A stretch of DNA of 64,000 nt, taken from NCBI RefSeq assembly GCF_000315625.1, contig NW_005434613.1, forward strand, positions 193,751-257,750, in the 5' to 3' direction. Below, piece by piece: positions 31,588 to 43,453 of this stretch; the stretch's first letter is position 1; every line of letters starts with the position of its first letter. The stretch is from Guillardia theta CCMP2712. Taxonomy: Eukaryota; Cryptophyceae; Pyrenomonadales; Geminigeraceae. The notes below the pieces were generated by a model. The model did no database searches, was not told the DNA's origin, and saw only the letters and a program-made list of their open reading frames with translations. A program made the position numbers and the translations under genes.

Positions 31588-33377
31588 ATGCTCCTCGTCC
31601 TGCTCGTTTCCACCTTTCAGCTGGGTCCGTTTGCTCCTCCTCCTCTTCCTCCCGTGACCCTGAAGGAGAGAGAGGTCGTAGAAACTGCCACCACTCCAAG
31701 GTAACTTGCAGGAAGGCTGGACGTTCGATGCAGCAGCTGATGTTCGTCTTTCAGGTTCGACATCTTCGTTCATCCCTCCAGCGAGGATCGCTACATCTCT
31801 CTCTCCCTGCAGCGAGAGGGCATCTGGGAGGACGATGTGCATCGCCGTATGCAGCAGCTGCTGGGGCGGTACAGGGACGGGGCTCTTTTGGACGTAGGAG
31901 CCAACATCGGGTTCCACTCGCTGGCGGCAGCGGCAGCGGGTCATGATGTCATAGCAGTCGAACCTGTGAGTTTAGTGATAGAGGAGGGGAGGAGGAGCGT
32001 GCAGACAGAGGGAGAAGGGGAGGAGGAGGAGGAGCGAGAGGGAGGAGGAGGAGGAGGGGGGTGAAAGAAAGGAGAGAGGAGACAGGGGGAAGGGGGAGAG
32101 GATGGACAGGCAGGGCAAGCAAGGAGGTGTAGAAGACTAGACTAGACGAAGGGGCAGGGGAGGGAGAAAGAGGTTCTGTTGTCCTCGTGTCCGGTGACTT
32201 GTGGTGATCCTCCTCTCTTCCCTCCTTGCTCTGTCGTCCTCCTCGGTCCAACTCCGCCTCCTGCTCATCGTTACGCTCTCAGGTGGATCAGAACTGCCTG
32301 CTCTTCAACAAGAGCATCATCGCAAACTCGCTGAACAACATCAGACTCCACAAGCTGATCGCGGGCAACGAGAGCGATGCGAGGAAGTGTATGCATGTTT
32401 CAGACATCAACAAAGGCCACAGCTTCGTCCGACCTCAGCATCTCCACCATGACATGTGGGTTTCTTTCTTTCTTGTTGCCTGCGATTCCTTGAGATTTGT
32501 AGTGACTGTTGTGTGGCGCTGATTTTAGTGTTCGTTGTGAGGTGATGTGTCTTACTACCGCTTTCATACCGTGTCGTTTCTCATTCATAACTTCTCATTC
32601 ATATCATGCTGTTCTCTTCTGACATATATCTCCCAGGGAGCAGAAACCTCACGGTGTGTCGTTTGTCGATCAGATCGGACATGTTGTATCCCGCATCCTC
32701 TCCAGGAGCAGCTCAGAAGCTCCAGCCAGCGTCCTCGAGGACTATCACCACCAGCGACACTCCTTGAATGACTGCGAGTTCCACCAGTCAACAACTCTGG
32801 ACCAGGTTCTCCGTCAGGACCAAGACATCTCGCAGAGGTTGCTTGTCGCCAAGTTTGACGTTGAAGGCTACGAGCTGCAGTCGCTGGCAGGCATGCGTTC
32901 TACTCTGCTCTCCCCGTCCGCTCCCTGCTACCTGCTCGTCGAGCTCTTCCCAAGGCTCCTGGAGCAGCAGAGGACGAGGACGGTGAGGGAGCGCTGGTGC
33001 TGAGACTGTTTTAACGTGTGGGAAGGAGGAAGTTGTACGTTTCCTCTCCGAGAAAGGGTATGAGCTACATCCCCTCGGAGGAGAGGAGGAGGAGGATGAG
33101 TCGGCTGCTGCTGGAAGGTGAGGGAGGAGGGGGAGGAGGAGGAGGAGGAGGAGGAGGAGGAGGGGAATGACATGTTCGAAGTTACGAAGCGCACGAGGAG
33201 TATGAGGAGAGCGAGAAGACGAGAACTTTTGTCTCCATGAGGGATAAGATGACGATGGCAGAGTTCAGGAAGAAGGATCTTAGGACCTGCCTGTCAAGGT
33301 TCGAGAGGAGGAAGGAAGGGGAAGAGGAGCCAAGGGAGAAGTTGGAGGGGAGGAGCGGGAGCGAGGGAGGACAGTGA
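31588..33377 (+). CDS. FkbM-family methyltransferase, secreted/Golgi type
   Basis: Six exons in phase: 31588-31700, 31755-31965, 32283-32455, 32637-32982, 33026-33117 and 33182-33377 (TGA). About 376 residues. The start chosen gives a short signal sequence or anchor ('MLLVLLVSTFQLGPFAPPP') with a Pro-rich stem. The SAM-binding motif I is 'LLDVGANIGFHSLAAAA', followed by 'VIAVEP' (acidic residue of motif II). 'NNIRLHKLIAGNESD' and 'LLVAKFDVEGYELQSLAGM' (FkbM signature D-V-E-G-x-E) and 'YLLVELFPRLLEQQ' complete the fold. FkbM enzymes O-methylate sugars and other small or glycan substrates. With the signal sequence, a role on glycans in the secretory pathway is plausible. The fourth intron is only 43 nt; the last exon is a charged tail without homology I recognise. 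Confidence 0.85.
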
Positions 33378-33810
33378 CGGTGAGGAGGAGGAGCGGGCGG
33401 GAGTTTTAACAGCGCGGATGCACCGAGCTGAGTGTAATGCTTGTTGAGACATTGTGTATAATACAAGGGACTTGATGACAATCGTTGAATACTGAAAATG
33501 TACATGAAGTGGGAGGAGAGAAGAGGAGAAAGAAGAAGACTCAGGGAGGGGGGAGGGGAGGAGGGAGGAAGAAGAAACAATTAAGGAGGAAGGAGGAGGA
33601 GGGAGGAAAGGAAGTGGAAGGAATGATGTGGAGGAAGAAAACAGGTGGGAGGAGATTGGTAAAGTGGAAGTGGGAGGAGGAAGAGGGAGGAACAGAAGGA
33701 GAGGAGAGAAGAAGAGGAGGGAGCAAGTAGGAGGGAGAAGGGAGGAGGGAGGAGGGAGGAGGGAGAAGGGAGAAGGGAGGAGGGAGGAGGGAGGGAATTC
33801 CTCGAGCGTT
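33378..33810. other. convergent 3' spacer, purine-rich
   Basis: Between the FkbM gene (+) and the RCC1 gene (-). 33530-33795 is almost wholly A/G on the plus strand (GGAGGGAGGA repeats). No exon seen. Confidence 0.7.
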
Positions 33811-34199
33811 TCAGTTTCGCCTTATGAGGACCAATGAGTGAGCCCCCCCGGCCCACACACGCAACTCGACCCGCCGCTCCTCCTTCCTGCCAGCGTCCTC
33901 CTCCTCCTCGCCATCCTCCTCCTCCTCCTCCTCTCCACCCTCTTCCTCCTCCTCCTCCCAGGCACTTTCCAGCTCCCTCGGGTGCAGCACGGGGTCATAA
34001 CTAGTCACCACCGTGTCCCCCAGCTTGTGAGAAGTCGACGAGTCCAACCCCAGCTGACCGTACCGGTTGTCACCCCACGCCAGCACCTGGACCGGTGGTG
34101 GGTAAGACTCAGCTGGGGCAGAGCTGGAATTTCTTTCTCACCTTCCCGCTGGATGTGATAGCGATGGTGTGGTGGTCCCCGCAGGCAAAGGAAACGATT

Positions 34200-34232
<33 letters not shown>

Positions 34233-34499
34233 CTGCGCATGCCCTCTACCTCCCTCGCTCGGTACACCTCCTCCCCGATCGCCACGTCGGGCATTCCCAG
34301 CTGCAAGGGGAGAGCAGGAGAAGGAAGAGGAAGGTCGAACAACGGAGAGAGAAAATGGGGAAGGGAGGATGAGACAGTCAGATTCGGGAGAGAAACAGAG
34401 TTTGCAGCCTCTTTCTCATTTGGTTTGCTGCTATGGAAGTTGAATCTACAATGCTCCTCCTGTTCTGTCTCAATCTCTCGTTATCATCCCTATCCAGTA

Positions 34500-34541
<42 letters not shown>

Positions 34542-35968
34542 ATCTCGCTCCTGCTGCTACCAGCACAACCTTACCTGCCCATGAGAGTTGCATCCCCACG
34601 CAAACAAGCATCTTCTCCCCGTCTTCTCGCTCCTCCCTATCGCGACACTGTGGCATACTCCTGCTCTTATCTCAGTTCCTTCTATTTCCCCCTCCCCCTT
34701 CACCCCTCCTGCTCTTCCTCCCCCCCCACCGCTTCTTGGTCCTCCAACCTCCTCCCTCCCCTTCCTCTGGTCCTCGCAACCCTCCCCACGATTGCAAACT
34801 TCTGCCCATTCCTCCTCCTCTCCACCCCCCCCAACCTTCAACCTCCTCCCTCCTCTCACCGCACTGGATGTCTGTCACATGCTTGTCCAGCAGGGGCTCC
34901 ACGAGCTGCGGGACAGGCCAGGCAGGGGGGCCTCCTCTGATCCCCGTCCCCAGCAGGCCCCCAGCATTCTTTCCCACCACGAAAACCTTCCCCGACGAGC
35001 AGAGGAAGAAAGAGAGCAGCGGTCCTCCCCTCACCTCCTCGCACTCCTCCCCCTTGGGCAGCCACGGCATGACATGCGGCGAGCTGACATTCTGCTGATG
35101 CCCCAGCCCGAGCTGGCCGAAGTCGTTCCTCCCCCAGGAGAACACCACCCGCTCCTCTGTCACCGCAAAGCTTGAGCTCCCACCACAGCTCACCCTCACG
35201 GCTCCCTTCCCTGCCAGGCTCCTGATCGCTGCTGGCTCCGTCTGATGCCTGCACGTCCTCCTGTATCCCAGCTCTCCTCCTCCCAGCCCCAGCTCGCCAT
35301 CGAGGTTGCTCCCGCACGCAAACACCGCTGTGCTCTGCTCCTGCACCAGCAGGAGCGTGTGGAAGTCGCCGCAGGCAATCTGTAGGACAGTTCTGTTGAG
35401 CAGGAGGGAGACCAAGGCCGGTCTTTCCCTCCTGTCTCCGCATCCTGTGTTAGCTCCGAACGCGTCGGGGCGGTCCTCGATCGTGTTGGATGTCCCGATG
35501 CCGAGCTGGCCGCAATGGTTCTCTCCGCAGCCCAACACCTGCGAGTTCATGAGCGATTTGTGTGCGGGTTAGGAAGAAGACGAGAGGAGAGACGAGAAGA
35601 CGAGGTGGTGGTGGTGGTGGTGGTAGAGGAGGAGGAGGAGGAGGAGGAGGAGGAGGAGGAGATAATGGTGGTGGTGTTGATGATGAAGACGAGGAGGAGG
35701 AGGAGGAGGAGGAGGAGGAGGAGGAATTCGACTCCCAATTCCGGGGGGAAGGATAGGGCGTATGGGGTAACAGGACCTGGCCGTCCTCAGTCCTGATCAT
35801 GGTGAAGTTGCGACCGCAGACGAGCTCAGCAGGCATCTTGTTCTGCAAGAGAGAGGTCAAGTCCGTCGGCCTTGTATGCTCGCTGCCATGGGCGTCGGGG
35901 GAAACGTGAAGGAGCTGCCCCTCCTGGTGCAGAGCCATGGTCAGGAGGACAAGGTTTCGCCATCCCAT
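33811..35968 (-). CDS. RCC1-repeat beta-propeller protein
   Basis: Five exons in phase: 35968-35777, 35538-34860, 34663-34575, 34300-34142 and 34086-33811. About 465 residues. RCC1-type blades are marked by repeated 'GxN/GxxGQLG' turns: 'VLGCGENHCGQLGIG', 'FACGSNLDGELGLG', 'FSWGRNDFGQLGLG', 'FAWGCNSHGQ' and 'LAWGDNRYGQLGLD'. Each is followed by 'CGxxHT'-like strands ('IACGDFHTLLL', 'FACGDHHTIAI', 'WAGGAHSLVLI'). RCC1 propellers act as Ran exchange factors, ubiquitin-ligase parts or chromatin and photoreceptor partners; nothing here decides. Odd points: a Gln/Glu repeat (EQEQEQEQEQ) from a hexanucleotide repeat in exon 4 and a Glu-rich insertion in the last exon. The start may lie further upstream: a blade-like 'LLGFGKNDVSDG' sits in another frame near 36000. 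Confidence 0.85.
35600..35728. repeat. GGT and GGA trinucleotide repeats in an intron
   Basis: GGTGGTGGT followed by (GGA)n, in two blocks, inside the first intron (35539-35776) of the RCC1 gene. On the minus strand this is the pyrimidine tract before the acceptor. Confidence 0.9.
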
Positions 35969-36011
35969 CGCTCACATCATTCTTGCCGAACCCTAGCAAG
36001 CGCCATATTCT

Positions 36012-36043
<32 letters not shown>

Positions 36044-36702
36044 TCCTTCTGCCGTGTCCTCCTGCTCCTCCTGCTCCAGCACTTGCCCTTGCGTCGTGCT
36101 GGAGCATGGAATCGGATCAGGACCTGGATGACACCAATAGTTGGGGTTAGTAGAGAAATGGGTGGGTGGTACTTGGTAAATTGGTGGTCATGTACCATAT
36201 GAAAACACGATTGAGTATGGGGTGGGTAGTGAATGGCGGGGGTGGGGTGATAGGAAAAGTTTCGACGATGCAGGAGAGGAGGGAGGGAGGGGAGCGCAAG
36301 GAGCCGAAGAGGGAGAAGGAGGTGCAGGAGATGTAGCTCATGGTGGAAGTAGACATGCCATGATCACAGGACAACGTAGGACATGGTTCAATGATGAGCA
36401 CGAGAGCAGACTGAGAGGAATTCTGTTGAGAAGCGATTGAAGGATCATGGTAGAGGAGGGCAGGGGAGGAAGGGGCAGGAGAGGATGATGAAGATAAGAG
36501 AAGAAGATGTAAGGTGTGATAAGAGGAAGCTGATTGCAATCGACAGTGGTGAAGTAGCGTGAGGGCCCAGCCTGGCGGAGGGGATGAAGGGTGAAGGAGA
36601 GAGTGGAGGAGGGAGCCTGGTTGAATCGTGACCAGATGAGGTGTAGCGTGAGAGAAGGAGAGGGGGTAGCTCGTCGAGACATTCCTGACCTGAAGATGCA
36701 GG
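35969..36702. other. spacer between divergent genes
   Basis: 36000-36060 carries a TCGTCC hexanucleotide repeat. 36130-36260 is a small G-rich patch (GGTGGGTGG, GGGGTGGGTAG, GGGGGTGGGG) like those elsewhere. The rest is purine-rich. No exon was supported, though the promoters of the RCC1 gene (-) and the small plus-strand gene should lie here. Confidence 0.5.
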
Positions 36703-37370
36703 ATGTCAGGCGAAGCAGGGAAACGTCCCCCCCCTCCTTCTCCCCTGGAACGAAGCAACAGCGTGGGGCAGATACAAGCCAAGAGGCCTGCGTCGGGAGC
36801 AGCTCCTCCTGCTTCGGGGAACGCCGTGACGGTAGCAGCGCTAGCAGCTCAGATGCAGGACGCAAAGAGAACGAGAGATCATCAGAACCAGAGGCAGACT
36901 GCGATGCAAGTACGTGGACGTGTCCAACTTTGCGCCTCCTCTTGTCCTGTGCCGTGTCGCTGTGTGTTTCTTGCTCTGGGCATGTGGATATGCCGAAATC
37001 TCTTCGAGCCTCTTCTCTCTCGTTCGCTCCCCTTCCTCCTTCTCCCCCTCCTCCCTGTCCTCCTCCTCCTCCTCCTCCTCCTCGTCTTCCTCCCCCTCCT
37101 CCCCCGCCCCCCGCCCCTCCTCCTCCTCCTCCTTCTCCTTCCTTCCCCCCTATCATCTCATGACGAGATGGGCTGTGCGCATACACTGACTTCCCCTTCC
37201 TCTGCAGGCGATGAATGCCAAGAAATGCACGCTCTATGTGAGATGTTGAGTTTGCTGTTCCAGCCACTGACACTGTCATGCAGGAAATGTACAACTTCAA
37301 TGGGTTTGATAATGTACAGATTGTTCCTTGCTTGCCATCAGCGAAGCCCAAAGAGCAAGTCCAGAAATGA
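36703..37370 (+). CDS. small unknown protein, 107 residues
   Basis: Three exons in phase 0: 36703-36909, 37208-37237 (only 30 nt) and 37284-37370 (TGA). The product starts 'MSGEAGKRPPPPSPLERSNS', is Ala/Pro/Ser-rich in the first half, and has a Gln-rich helical stretch ('AALAAQMQDAKRTRDHQNQ') and a short end ('EMYNFNGFDNVQIVPCLPSA'). No family recognised. Support comes from clean GT-AG sites (GTACGT, CTGCAG, GTGAGA, ATGCAG) and matching phases. A (CCT)n-rich intron separates exons 1 and 2. Two in-frame microexon-like pieces make it moderately uncertain. Confidence 0.55.
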
Positions 37371-37651
37371 TATCTATCTGTAAATGTACAAGTAAAACAA
37401 CATACAATGATGCGAGGCGATGTGCAGGAGGAGGAGGAGGAGGAGGACAAAAAATGGTGGCGATGGTGGTGATCGAGGTTGGTGGGAAGGGAACAGGAAG
37501 GATTTTTGGTGGTGGAACACGGTACTTGTACAGTTATTCAATCATCGAATCAAGAAACCGAAGGGCTTCCCGTTAAGTTAGCAATCAAGCATAATTTGAG
37601 TCAGTGTCCTTTGCGCTCGCTATCGTACATATTCAGATATTTTTCCTTCGA

Positions 37652-38310
37652 TCAATACTGCAGAACAACAACAGGTGTCAGTGGAACAGAGACAGCAAGG
37701 TTAGAAGGGAGGGAGACAAGACTCACGTAATATCCCTGCACTTCCACTGTTGCACAAGATTGATGTCAGTCCACGTTCCAACAGGCAGGGCCAGCAAAAG
37801 TCACCTTCACTTCCATCGTCTATCCTCAGAGTGATCTCGTGCGTAGCAGTCTGGTCCGGCTCCCGGTCCGGTACCACCTGCGAGGGGACGCGTTAGATCC
37901 CGGCGGCGCTGCAACGACACTCGTTGACAACAGGCGACGCAGGCAAGAGCTTGCAGGGGGGGGGGGGGGGAGAGGAGGTTCAAGAGCAGGAGAAGCGAGG
38001 AAGGAGGACGAAGGAGACAGGCGAGTATGACTGTAGCTGATCCCATCGGGGACAGCCACGTCAGCACAGCACACAGCAACTCCCCGCACACCCTCCACAT
38101 CGATCAGACCGGCTGCACAATGTAGTCCAGCTGCACTCCAACAGCCGTGGAGAGCCTCCGTATCCGATTCGTCCCGTATCCCCTGACCTCTTGACCTTCC
38201 CCTACGCCTCCCTGCGGATCCTCCGTCCCTTCCCCGGCTTCTGCGGGATGAAATTCGAGGACTTGGCTGTGCTCCTCTTGCTGCCCTCCCTCGGCACCCT
38301 CCTGCACGTG
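37652..38310 (-). CDS. unresolved minus-strand exons, beta-rich C-terminus
   Basis: Exon-like pieces that do not yet make a complete gene. The clearest chain is about 37878-37804 ('VVPDREPDQTATHEITLRID'), then about 37748-37728 ('VEVQGYY'), then a stop within the next exon (TAT TGA, 37657-37652); these join in phase. Upstream, 38307-38104 is open with 'TNRIRRLSTAVGVQLDYIVQ', and 38098-38040 may encode another exon, with alternative frames. It may be a separate gene or the 3' part of the seven-helix protein gene next to it. A G run (37957-37970) sits in an intron. No family recognised. Confidence 0.4.
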
Positions 38311-38618
38311 ATCGGAGGACCTTCGATTGCGGGAGACTCGCCGAGCCTGCTCGTGGCCATCAACGGGTGGAACAGCAGGGATTCAGAGCGGAGGGTGTGA
38401 AGAAGGAAGTGGTGGAGCAAGATAGGATGGGATGGACGAACCCAGAGGTAGACAAGGAGGAAGAGGACGGGGGAGTGGGAGTGGGACAAGCTCGAGAGCA
38501 CTTCTATGGGAACAACAAGGAGCACAGGAGAGAGGATGCAAGAGGAAGCATTGAGACAGGAACAATAAGGGAGTGTTAGAGGGAGGAGGAGGAGGAGGAG
38601 GAGGAGGAGGGAACGGAC

Positions 38619-39989
38619 CGGCACAGCAATCGCGATGCACTCAAGCATGTCGTCCTTCGTGACATTCTCGTGAGGCAGCACAACAAGTGCAACTTTCTTC
38701 TCCGGCTGCTGGTCCTCCTCAGGCTGGTCATGGTTGACCACCGACACAGTCCGGCTGCAACCAGGCATGAGCGAAAAGAGTACACCACCAGCTCAACGAT
38801 CAGCTCACCTTCTGAAGATCCAGCCGACCGCAAAGATAAGAACCCAATCCGCTGCCTCCGCAGAAGCGGGGTAGACGAACTGCATGTCGTAGGAGAGCAT
38901 GAAAGTCTGGATGATCTGGAGGAGGACTTGGACGAACAAGTAAGTGACGATGCTGGTGCGGAAGAAGGCGTAGACTCTGACAAGCTCCTTCAGGATGTTG
39001 TACTCAGTGTCCCTCCTGTTCTCGCTGTCAAGGTGCATCAGCCGCCCGATGAGAGCTTGGTAGTTGAGAGCGATGGAAGCGAAGATTATCCTGAGCACGA
39101 TGATGAAGATGAACACCCACATGAAGAGGAAGAGCCCTTGGAAGAGATCATAGGTAAAGGTCGCGATCGCTAGCCAGCAGAGTGAGAAGAGGATAGTCCT
39201 GAGCTCCGTAATGTTAGTTTCCCACCTCACCACCATCAGCCCCTTGGCCAGCACGAGGAGAGCAGTAAAGAGGACCCCTCTGTAGATTGAGCTCGAGATG
39301 TATCGAATGACGTTCAGCCATGGAATAACTTGCCCGGTCACTCTGACATCCTCCCAGAATTTGTGGGTGATTGCCATGTTCACGGCCTGAACCATCGGCA
39401 CGCACGTCAGCATCTTCTGCAGCATTACGTTGATGTCTCGTCGCACGACCCACGTCAGCACCCAGAGAGCCGACGTGAACACCCAAACGCCAGTGAGAAA
39501 GAGGTACACTTGTGAGTAGTTTCTGTACTCACAACTCAGCTGCCCGAAGCTATTCAAGTATTCATATTGTATCAACACGCCCGCAGTTGTCTGCTTGTTG
39601 GTGTTGGAGCACATGAGCATCGCAAACACTTTCTTGCCATTCACATGCTTGGCCCGAGCTGTGATCTGTCCATCTACCGAAGGAATCGCTCGCTCACAGA
39701 GTGAGCTTGCAGGCAACGAGCATAGATCACTCGCAGTGTAGATGCTGTAATATTGTGACTCAGAGCAGATGAGCAGGTTGACACTTGAGCAGGTTTCGCA
39801 ACGGGCCTGCACATCTATCTGCAGAGATCCGTCTTCGAAACAAAATTGATCAAAAGACAAGAATTGTTGGTTCGTGGTTACGGACAGCTGGCCTTTCATG
39901 GCATCACAAACTTGCAATATGAAGAGCAGCGGTATAAGCCCATGGCGAAGCAAGCAGGGTCTATAACGCTTCTCGATCATCCTATCCAT
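38619..39989 (-). CDS. seven-transmembrane GOST/TMEM87/GPR107-like protein
   Basis: Exon 1 39989-38809 and exon 2 38754-38619 join in phase (FR|SRTVSVV). A signal peptide ('LIPLLFILQVCDA') is followed by a Cys-containing lumenal domain (residues 35-175, beta-rich, like the GOLD-type N-domain of this superfamily). Seven hydrophobic helices follow from about residue 178 to 385, including 'VYLFLTGVWVFTSALWVLTW', 'IYRGVLFTALLVLAKGLMVV' and 'LFQGLFLFMWVFIFIIVLRI'. The layout matches LU7TM/GOST proteins, which act in Golgi-endosome trafficking or as atypical receptors. The C-terminal tail is short and charged ('DQPEEDQQPEKKVALVVLP'). The 3' end is uncertain: the donor at 38618 (GTCCGT) implies at least one more exon. 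Confidence 0.75.
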
Positions 39990-41814
39990 GTGATCTTCTT
40001 CAAATCATGTGTTTTTCATCATCATCTTCCCATCGTGTTCCCAATGTTTCAGAAAGGTAAGGAATTTTCACTTCCTCCGAGCGCTTGGTTCTCCTCTGAG
40101 CATCTGTGAGAAATTGTCAGCAACGAGGCTACAAAGCTTACGGGCACATGCTCAAGTGAGGTGAGATTTCTAGCTCACATCATTTTTGACCTAATCCTTT
40201 ATCGTTCTTCAACCTCCCCCAAACTAAGATTCAGCAACTATTCTATTATTCAAGTCCTTCGAAGCCTGTAAGAGAATGATCATGTGATCTCCTCAATTAA
40301 AATGCAATACAACAATCGACAGGTTCTCCAATATGCTGCTTGTTGTTTGCCAGCTCTGAATTTTGAACTCATCGACCCAACAATCTTTCGTCCTGATCCT
40401 GTTTCTCACAAGATAACCTCACCATACAGACTTTCAGCTCTATGATCACACATATGATACGATGTTCACAACTTCTCCTCGCCATATTTCGCTCCCTCCA
40501 TCTCACCTCATGGTGTCCTGGCGGCTCCTGCCATGCATTCGCCACAGCCGACCCGCCAGCCATGAAACTGATCGAGCTGTGTCGTAAAAAGCAGATAAAA
40601 GAAATATTTTAAAAAATCGGGAAGTGAGCAATAGAATATTGAACATTTATTGTATCCGATACTCTGGATATTGACCTTTATGTGGTTGCGGCAATTGAAT
40701 TTGATGAGAGTCGTTTCATTTATATGCCGACCACCATTGTAAAACACTTCTACAGTTTTCTTGAGCATTTGTACCACCAGGTGAGTTATAGCACACAATA
40801 ATTAATTTTTTAATAATAGAATGTTTTTGGTCGGATCCTTCCGACGGTGAAAGATCTCTGCCAAAAAGTAGGGGTACTGAAAGGAGATATGGGGGTGGGG
40901 GGGACCAGTCCAGCTTCACTGATGATGTGGCTTTGATATGGGCTGATATGGCTCTGATATGGACCCATATCAAAGCAATGGGCTGGTCCTTTAAAATTTA
41001 ATATCTATAAATTATAATAAAATTGTGCCGCATATGGAATGCGCCTGAAACCATTCGTACAATCAACTTATGTTAATAATCATTGTTGCTTTTCGTGGTA
41101 CAAGTAAACAATTCATATATAAGTTTACTTTTTGAAAGTTTGGACCTTTAGCTCCACGATAACACAATCATGAGAAGTTCCATTTCCAAAGTTCCAAAGT
41201 TAGAATATTGTCGAGGGGTAGGGGTAGTATTTTCAATGCGATTGTCTGAAAATGAGGGTAGGGGTGCTTCAAAAGTTCAAACAACCGGTACTTTACTCGG
41301 GAAATATTACCCGCTCTTGGGGAACTCTGGCCCAATGCATTGGGTAAACCAGGATAGGTGGGGTGGATGGCTCTGGTAGGTGGGTGGGGGTAATGCGGTA
41401 GAGGGTAGGGGTGCAACCCAATCGCCACGCAGGCATCAAGATTCCATGCAGGACGAACTGAGGAGTAGCGGAAGGGAAACCAGGAGGAGCGGTAGCAGGA
41501 GCAGGAAGCAGGAAGCAGGAAGCAGGAAGCAGGAGGCAGGAAGCAGGAAGCTGGAAGCTGGAAGCTGGATCAGGAGCAGGATCAAGAGCAAGAGCAGGAG
41601 CAGGAGAAGGAGCAGGAGGAGGACATTTGTCAGTTAATTGTTTTATGAAGGAATTCGAGACTTTGGACATAGGAACAGCAATTCCGTTGTTGTAGAAGAT
41701 CTCAAAACTTTCAACATGAGGCAAAGTGCTGAGAATCCTGAGCGAACTGAACCCATCACTTGTGTTCTCGATCCAAGTACACACAAACTGAGTTCAAGGG
41801 GCAGGCCGTACAAG
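39990..41814. other. AT-rich then G-rich spacer
   Basis: 39990-40840 is AT-rich with no convincing exon. 40850-41440 contains repeated AGGGGTA/GGGGTAGGGGT words on the plus strand, the mirror of the 27-kb patch. 41500-41630 has AGCAGGA and GGAAGCA tandem repeats. Open frames here are short and without recognisable domains. Confidence 0.6.
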
Positions 41815-43085
41815 ATGCCTATTGCCACGAGATTGCTCTTGCTGGTTGCCCTGGTATGCACTCTTGCGATGTCCCGCATGATGATGTACTGCCGCTAATG
41901 TTCAAGCGAACAGGGGAACATGGCAGTCTCCTTCAGCCTCCCAGTGTTGCAAGAGGAACCATCAGGTGGGAAATTAGTTGCTGTTCCTCACGGAGCCAGT
42001 ATTCCGGAAGGTGCAACGTCAGTGCCAGAAGGACTCAGAATGCCAGCTCATGTTGTCGCAGATGCAACACAGAGAGCAAGGCTGAGCGGCAAGGTGAGAA
42101 GCAGGCAGTAGAGGAAACGTTGGAGCAGAGGGGATCGGGAGGGAAGGAGGGTGGGAGGTTGGGATGAAGGGATACTGTTATCTGGTATATTATTCGTCCT
42201 GAGACAGATTGTGATCGTATTTGCGTACCTGCAGGCAGTGGCAGTTGATATCCCCAAGTCAGCCATACAGGGAGCGAGCAGTTTCTCAGACACGCTGGCT
42301 CGCAAGACCAGCCACAGGCAGAGGATGACTACCATGCGGGACAGCCAGATCGGTGCGAGAAGCTACTCCCGCGGCGTTGAGGGCTGAGGAGCTTGCTGGC
42401 AGGGGACGGGGCTGACCAGATCTCGGGTGATGGAGCGACGGCAAAACGACAGCCCGTGGATGAGGTGCCGATACTTGCCTTTCTGATAACTTCGCTCCTC
42501 CTCCTGTCTCTTAGAGCCTGCCGTGCCCTTATGGATCTCGCATTGAACCCTTCTTGCGGCCCTTTACCATTCAGAGCAGAAGCATAGTTCTTCCCCCTTC
42601 CTGCTTCATACCAGAAATGGCGTGTATTTCTCTGACTGTGCAACGCTGGGCTCCAGGTCTCACGACTCATCTCGATGCTCCCGTATGCGTTCGGGATGGT
42701 TGCAGTTGCTGTTGTGCTTGTACTATGCTTGATCGGAAGGTGAGTGCTGATCTTTCAGAGCCTGTTGCGCTCTCGCCAGGCTTTCTTCCTCCTCTCTTCC
42801 TCCTTCTTCATCCTTCCTTCCTACTTCTTCCTCCTTCTTCCTCCTTCTTCCTCCTCCTTCCTCCTCTCTTCCTCCTCTCTTCCTCCATCTTCCTCCTTTC
42901 TTCTTCCTCCTTGCGACGTATGCTTCAGAGATCTTTGTGACGTATGCCTTGTCAGGATTTCCAAGTACGTGTCCTCAGAGAACTCATCGTATTTCGCCAA
43001 GGATGGTTCTCAGGCACAGCACAAGTCTGTGCCCAAGGGTGTGGTAAGTCCCTTTTGCAATGTTGTGCACTCTTGGAGGTCGTGA
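41815..43085 (+). CDS. small plastid-targeted protein of unknown function
   Basis: Exons 41815-41853, 41914-42093 and 42235-42352 join in phase. The N-terminus reads 'MPIATRLLLLVALGNMAVS|FSLPVLQEE': a signal peptide followed by Phe at the predicted cleavage point, the hallmark of import into a secondary red plastid. The mature part is Pro/Ala/Ser-rich ('GASIPEGATSVPEGLRMPAH') and then basic ('TLARKTSHRQRMTTMRDSQ'). Reading on from exon 3 gives a stop at 42387; spliced, two later exon-like pieces may follow. One is a membrane helix at about 42659-42741 ('LPYAFGMVAVAVVLVLCLIG'), the other 42929-43049 ('DLCDVCLVRISKYVSSE'), ending at the latest at 43085. That would make a membrane-anchored plastid protein. 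No family recognised. Confidence 0.55.
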
Positions 43086-43329
43086 GGTTCAAACCGTCTT
43101 TGTCTGCGATGTCGTTGTGTAAGGAGAGCGGCTCTCTTTATGTGGTATGATGTATCCGAGCACTCTCTGACTGTTGAGCACAGGGAGGGATGGGGAGAGT
43201 GGGCTTCCGAAGGTACTAGACAAGTCTTGTTGCAATTCTTATTATCGAAACAAAGGGAGATTGTAAATAAACGTCTTGCTACTCGCACCGAAACGCCATG
43301 GAGGTGTAAGAAAGCAAACGGAAGGACTA

Positions 43330-43453
43330 GGTCGGGGTAGTCGCTCAGGTGTGCCCAGGGGGCGCAGAGCAGGGGGGAGGGAGAGTGGAGGAGGCAGATG
43401 TCAAGGGGGTAGAGGGCAGCGACGGCATCATCGATGGAGGGGAGGAAAGACAT
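43330..43453 (-). pseudogene. truncated fifth MYB copy
   Basis: Minus-strand frame starting MSFLPSIDD at 43453. It matches the first ~42 codons of the MYB paralogues downstream, then breaks at about 43330 into unrelated sequence before the DNA-binding domain. Its upstream DNA (43454-44560) is nearly identical to that of copy B. The breakpoint marks one edge of the segmental duplication. It is most like copies B and C ('DICLLHSPSP'). Confidence 0.85.
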
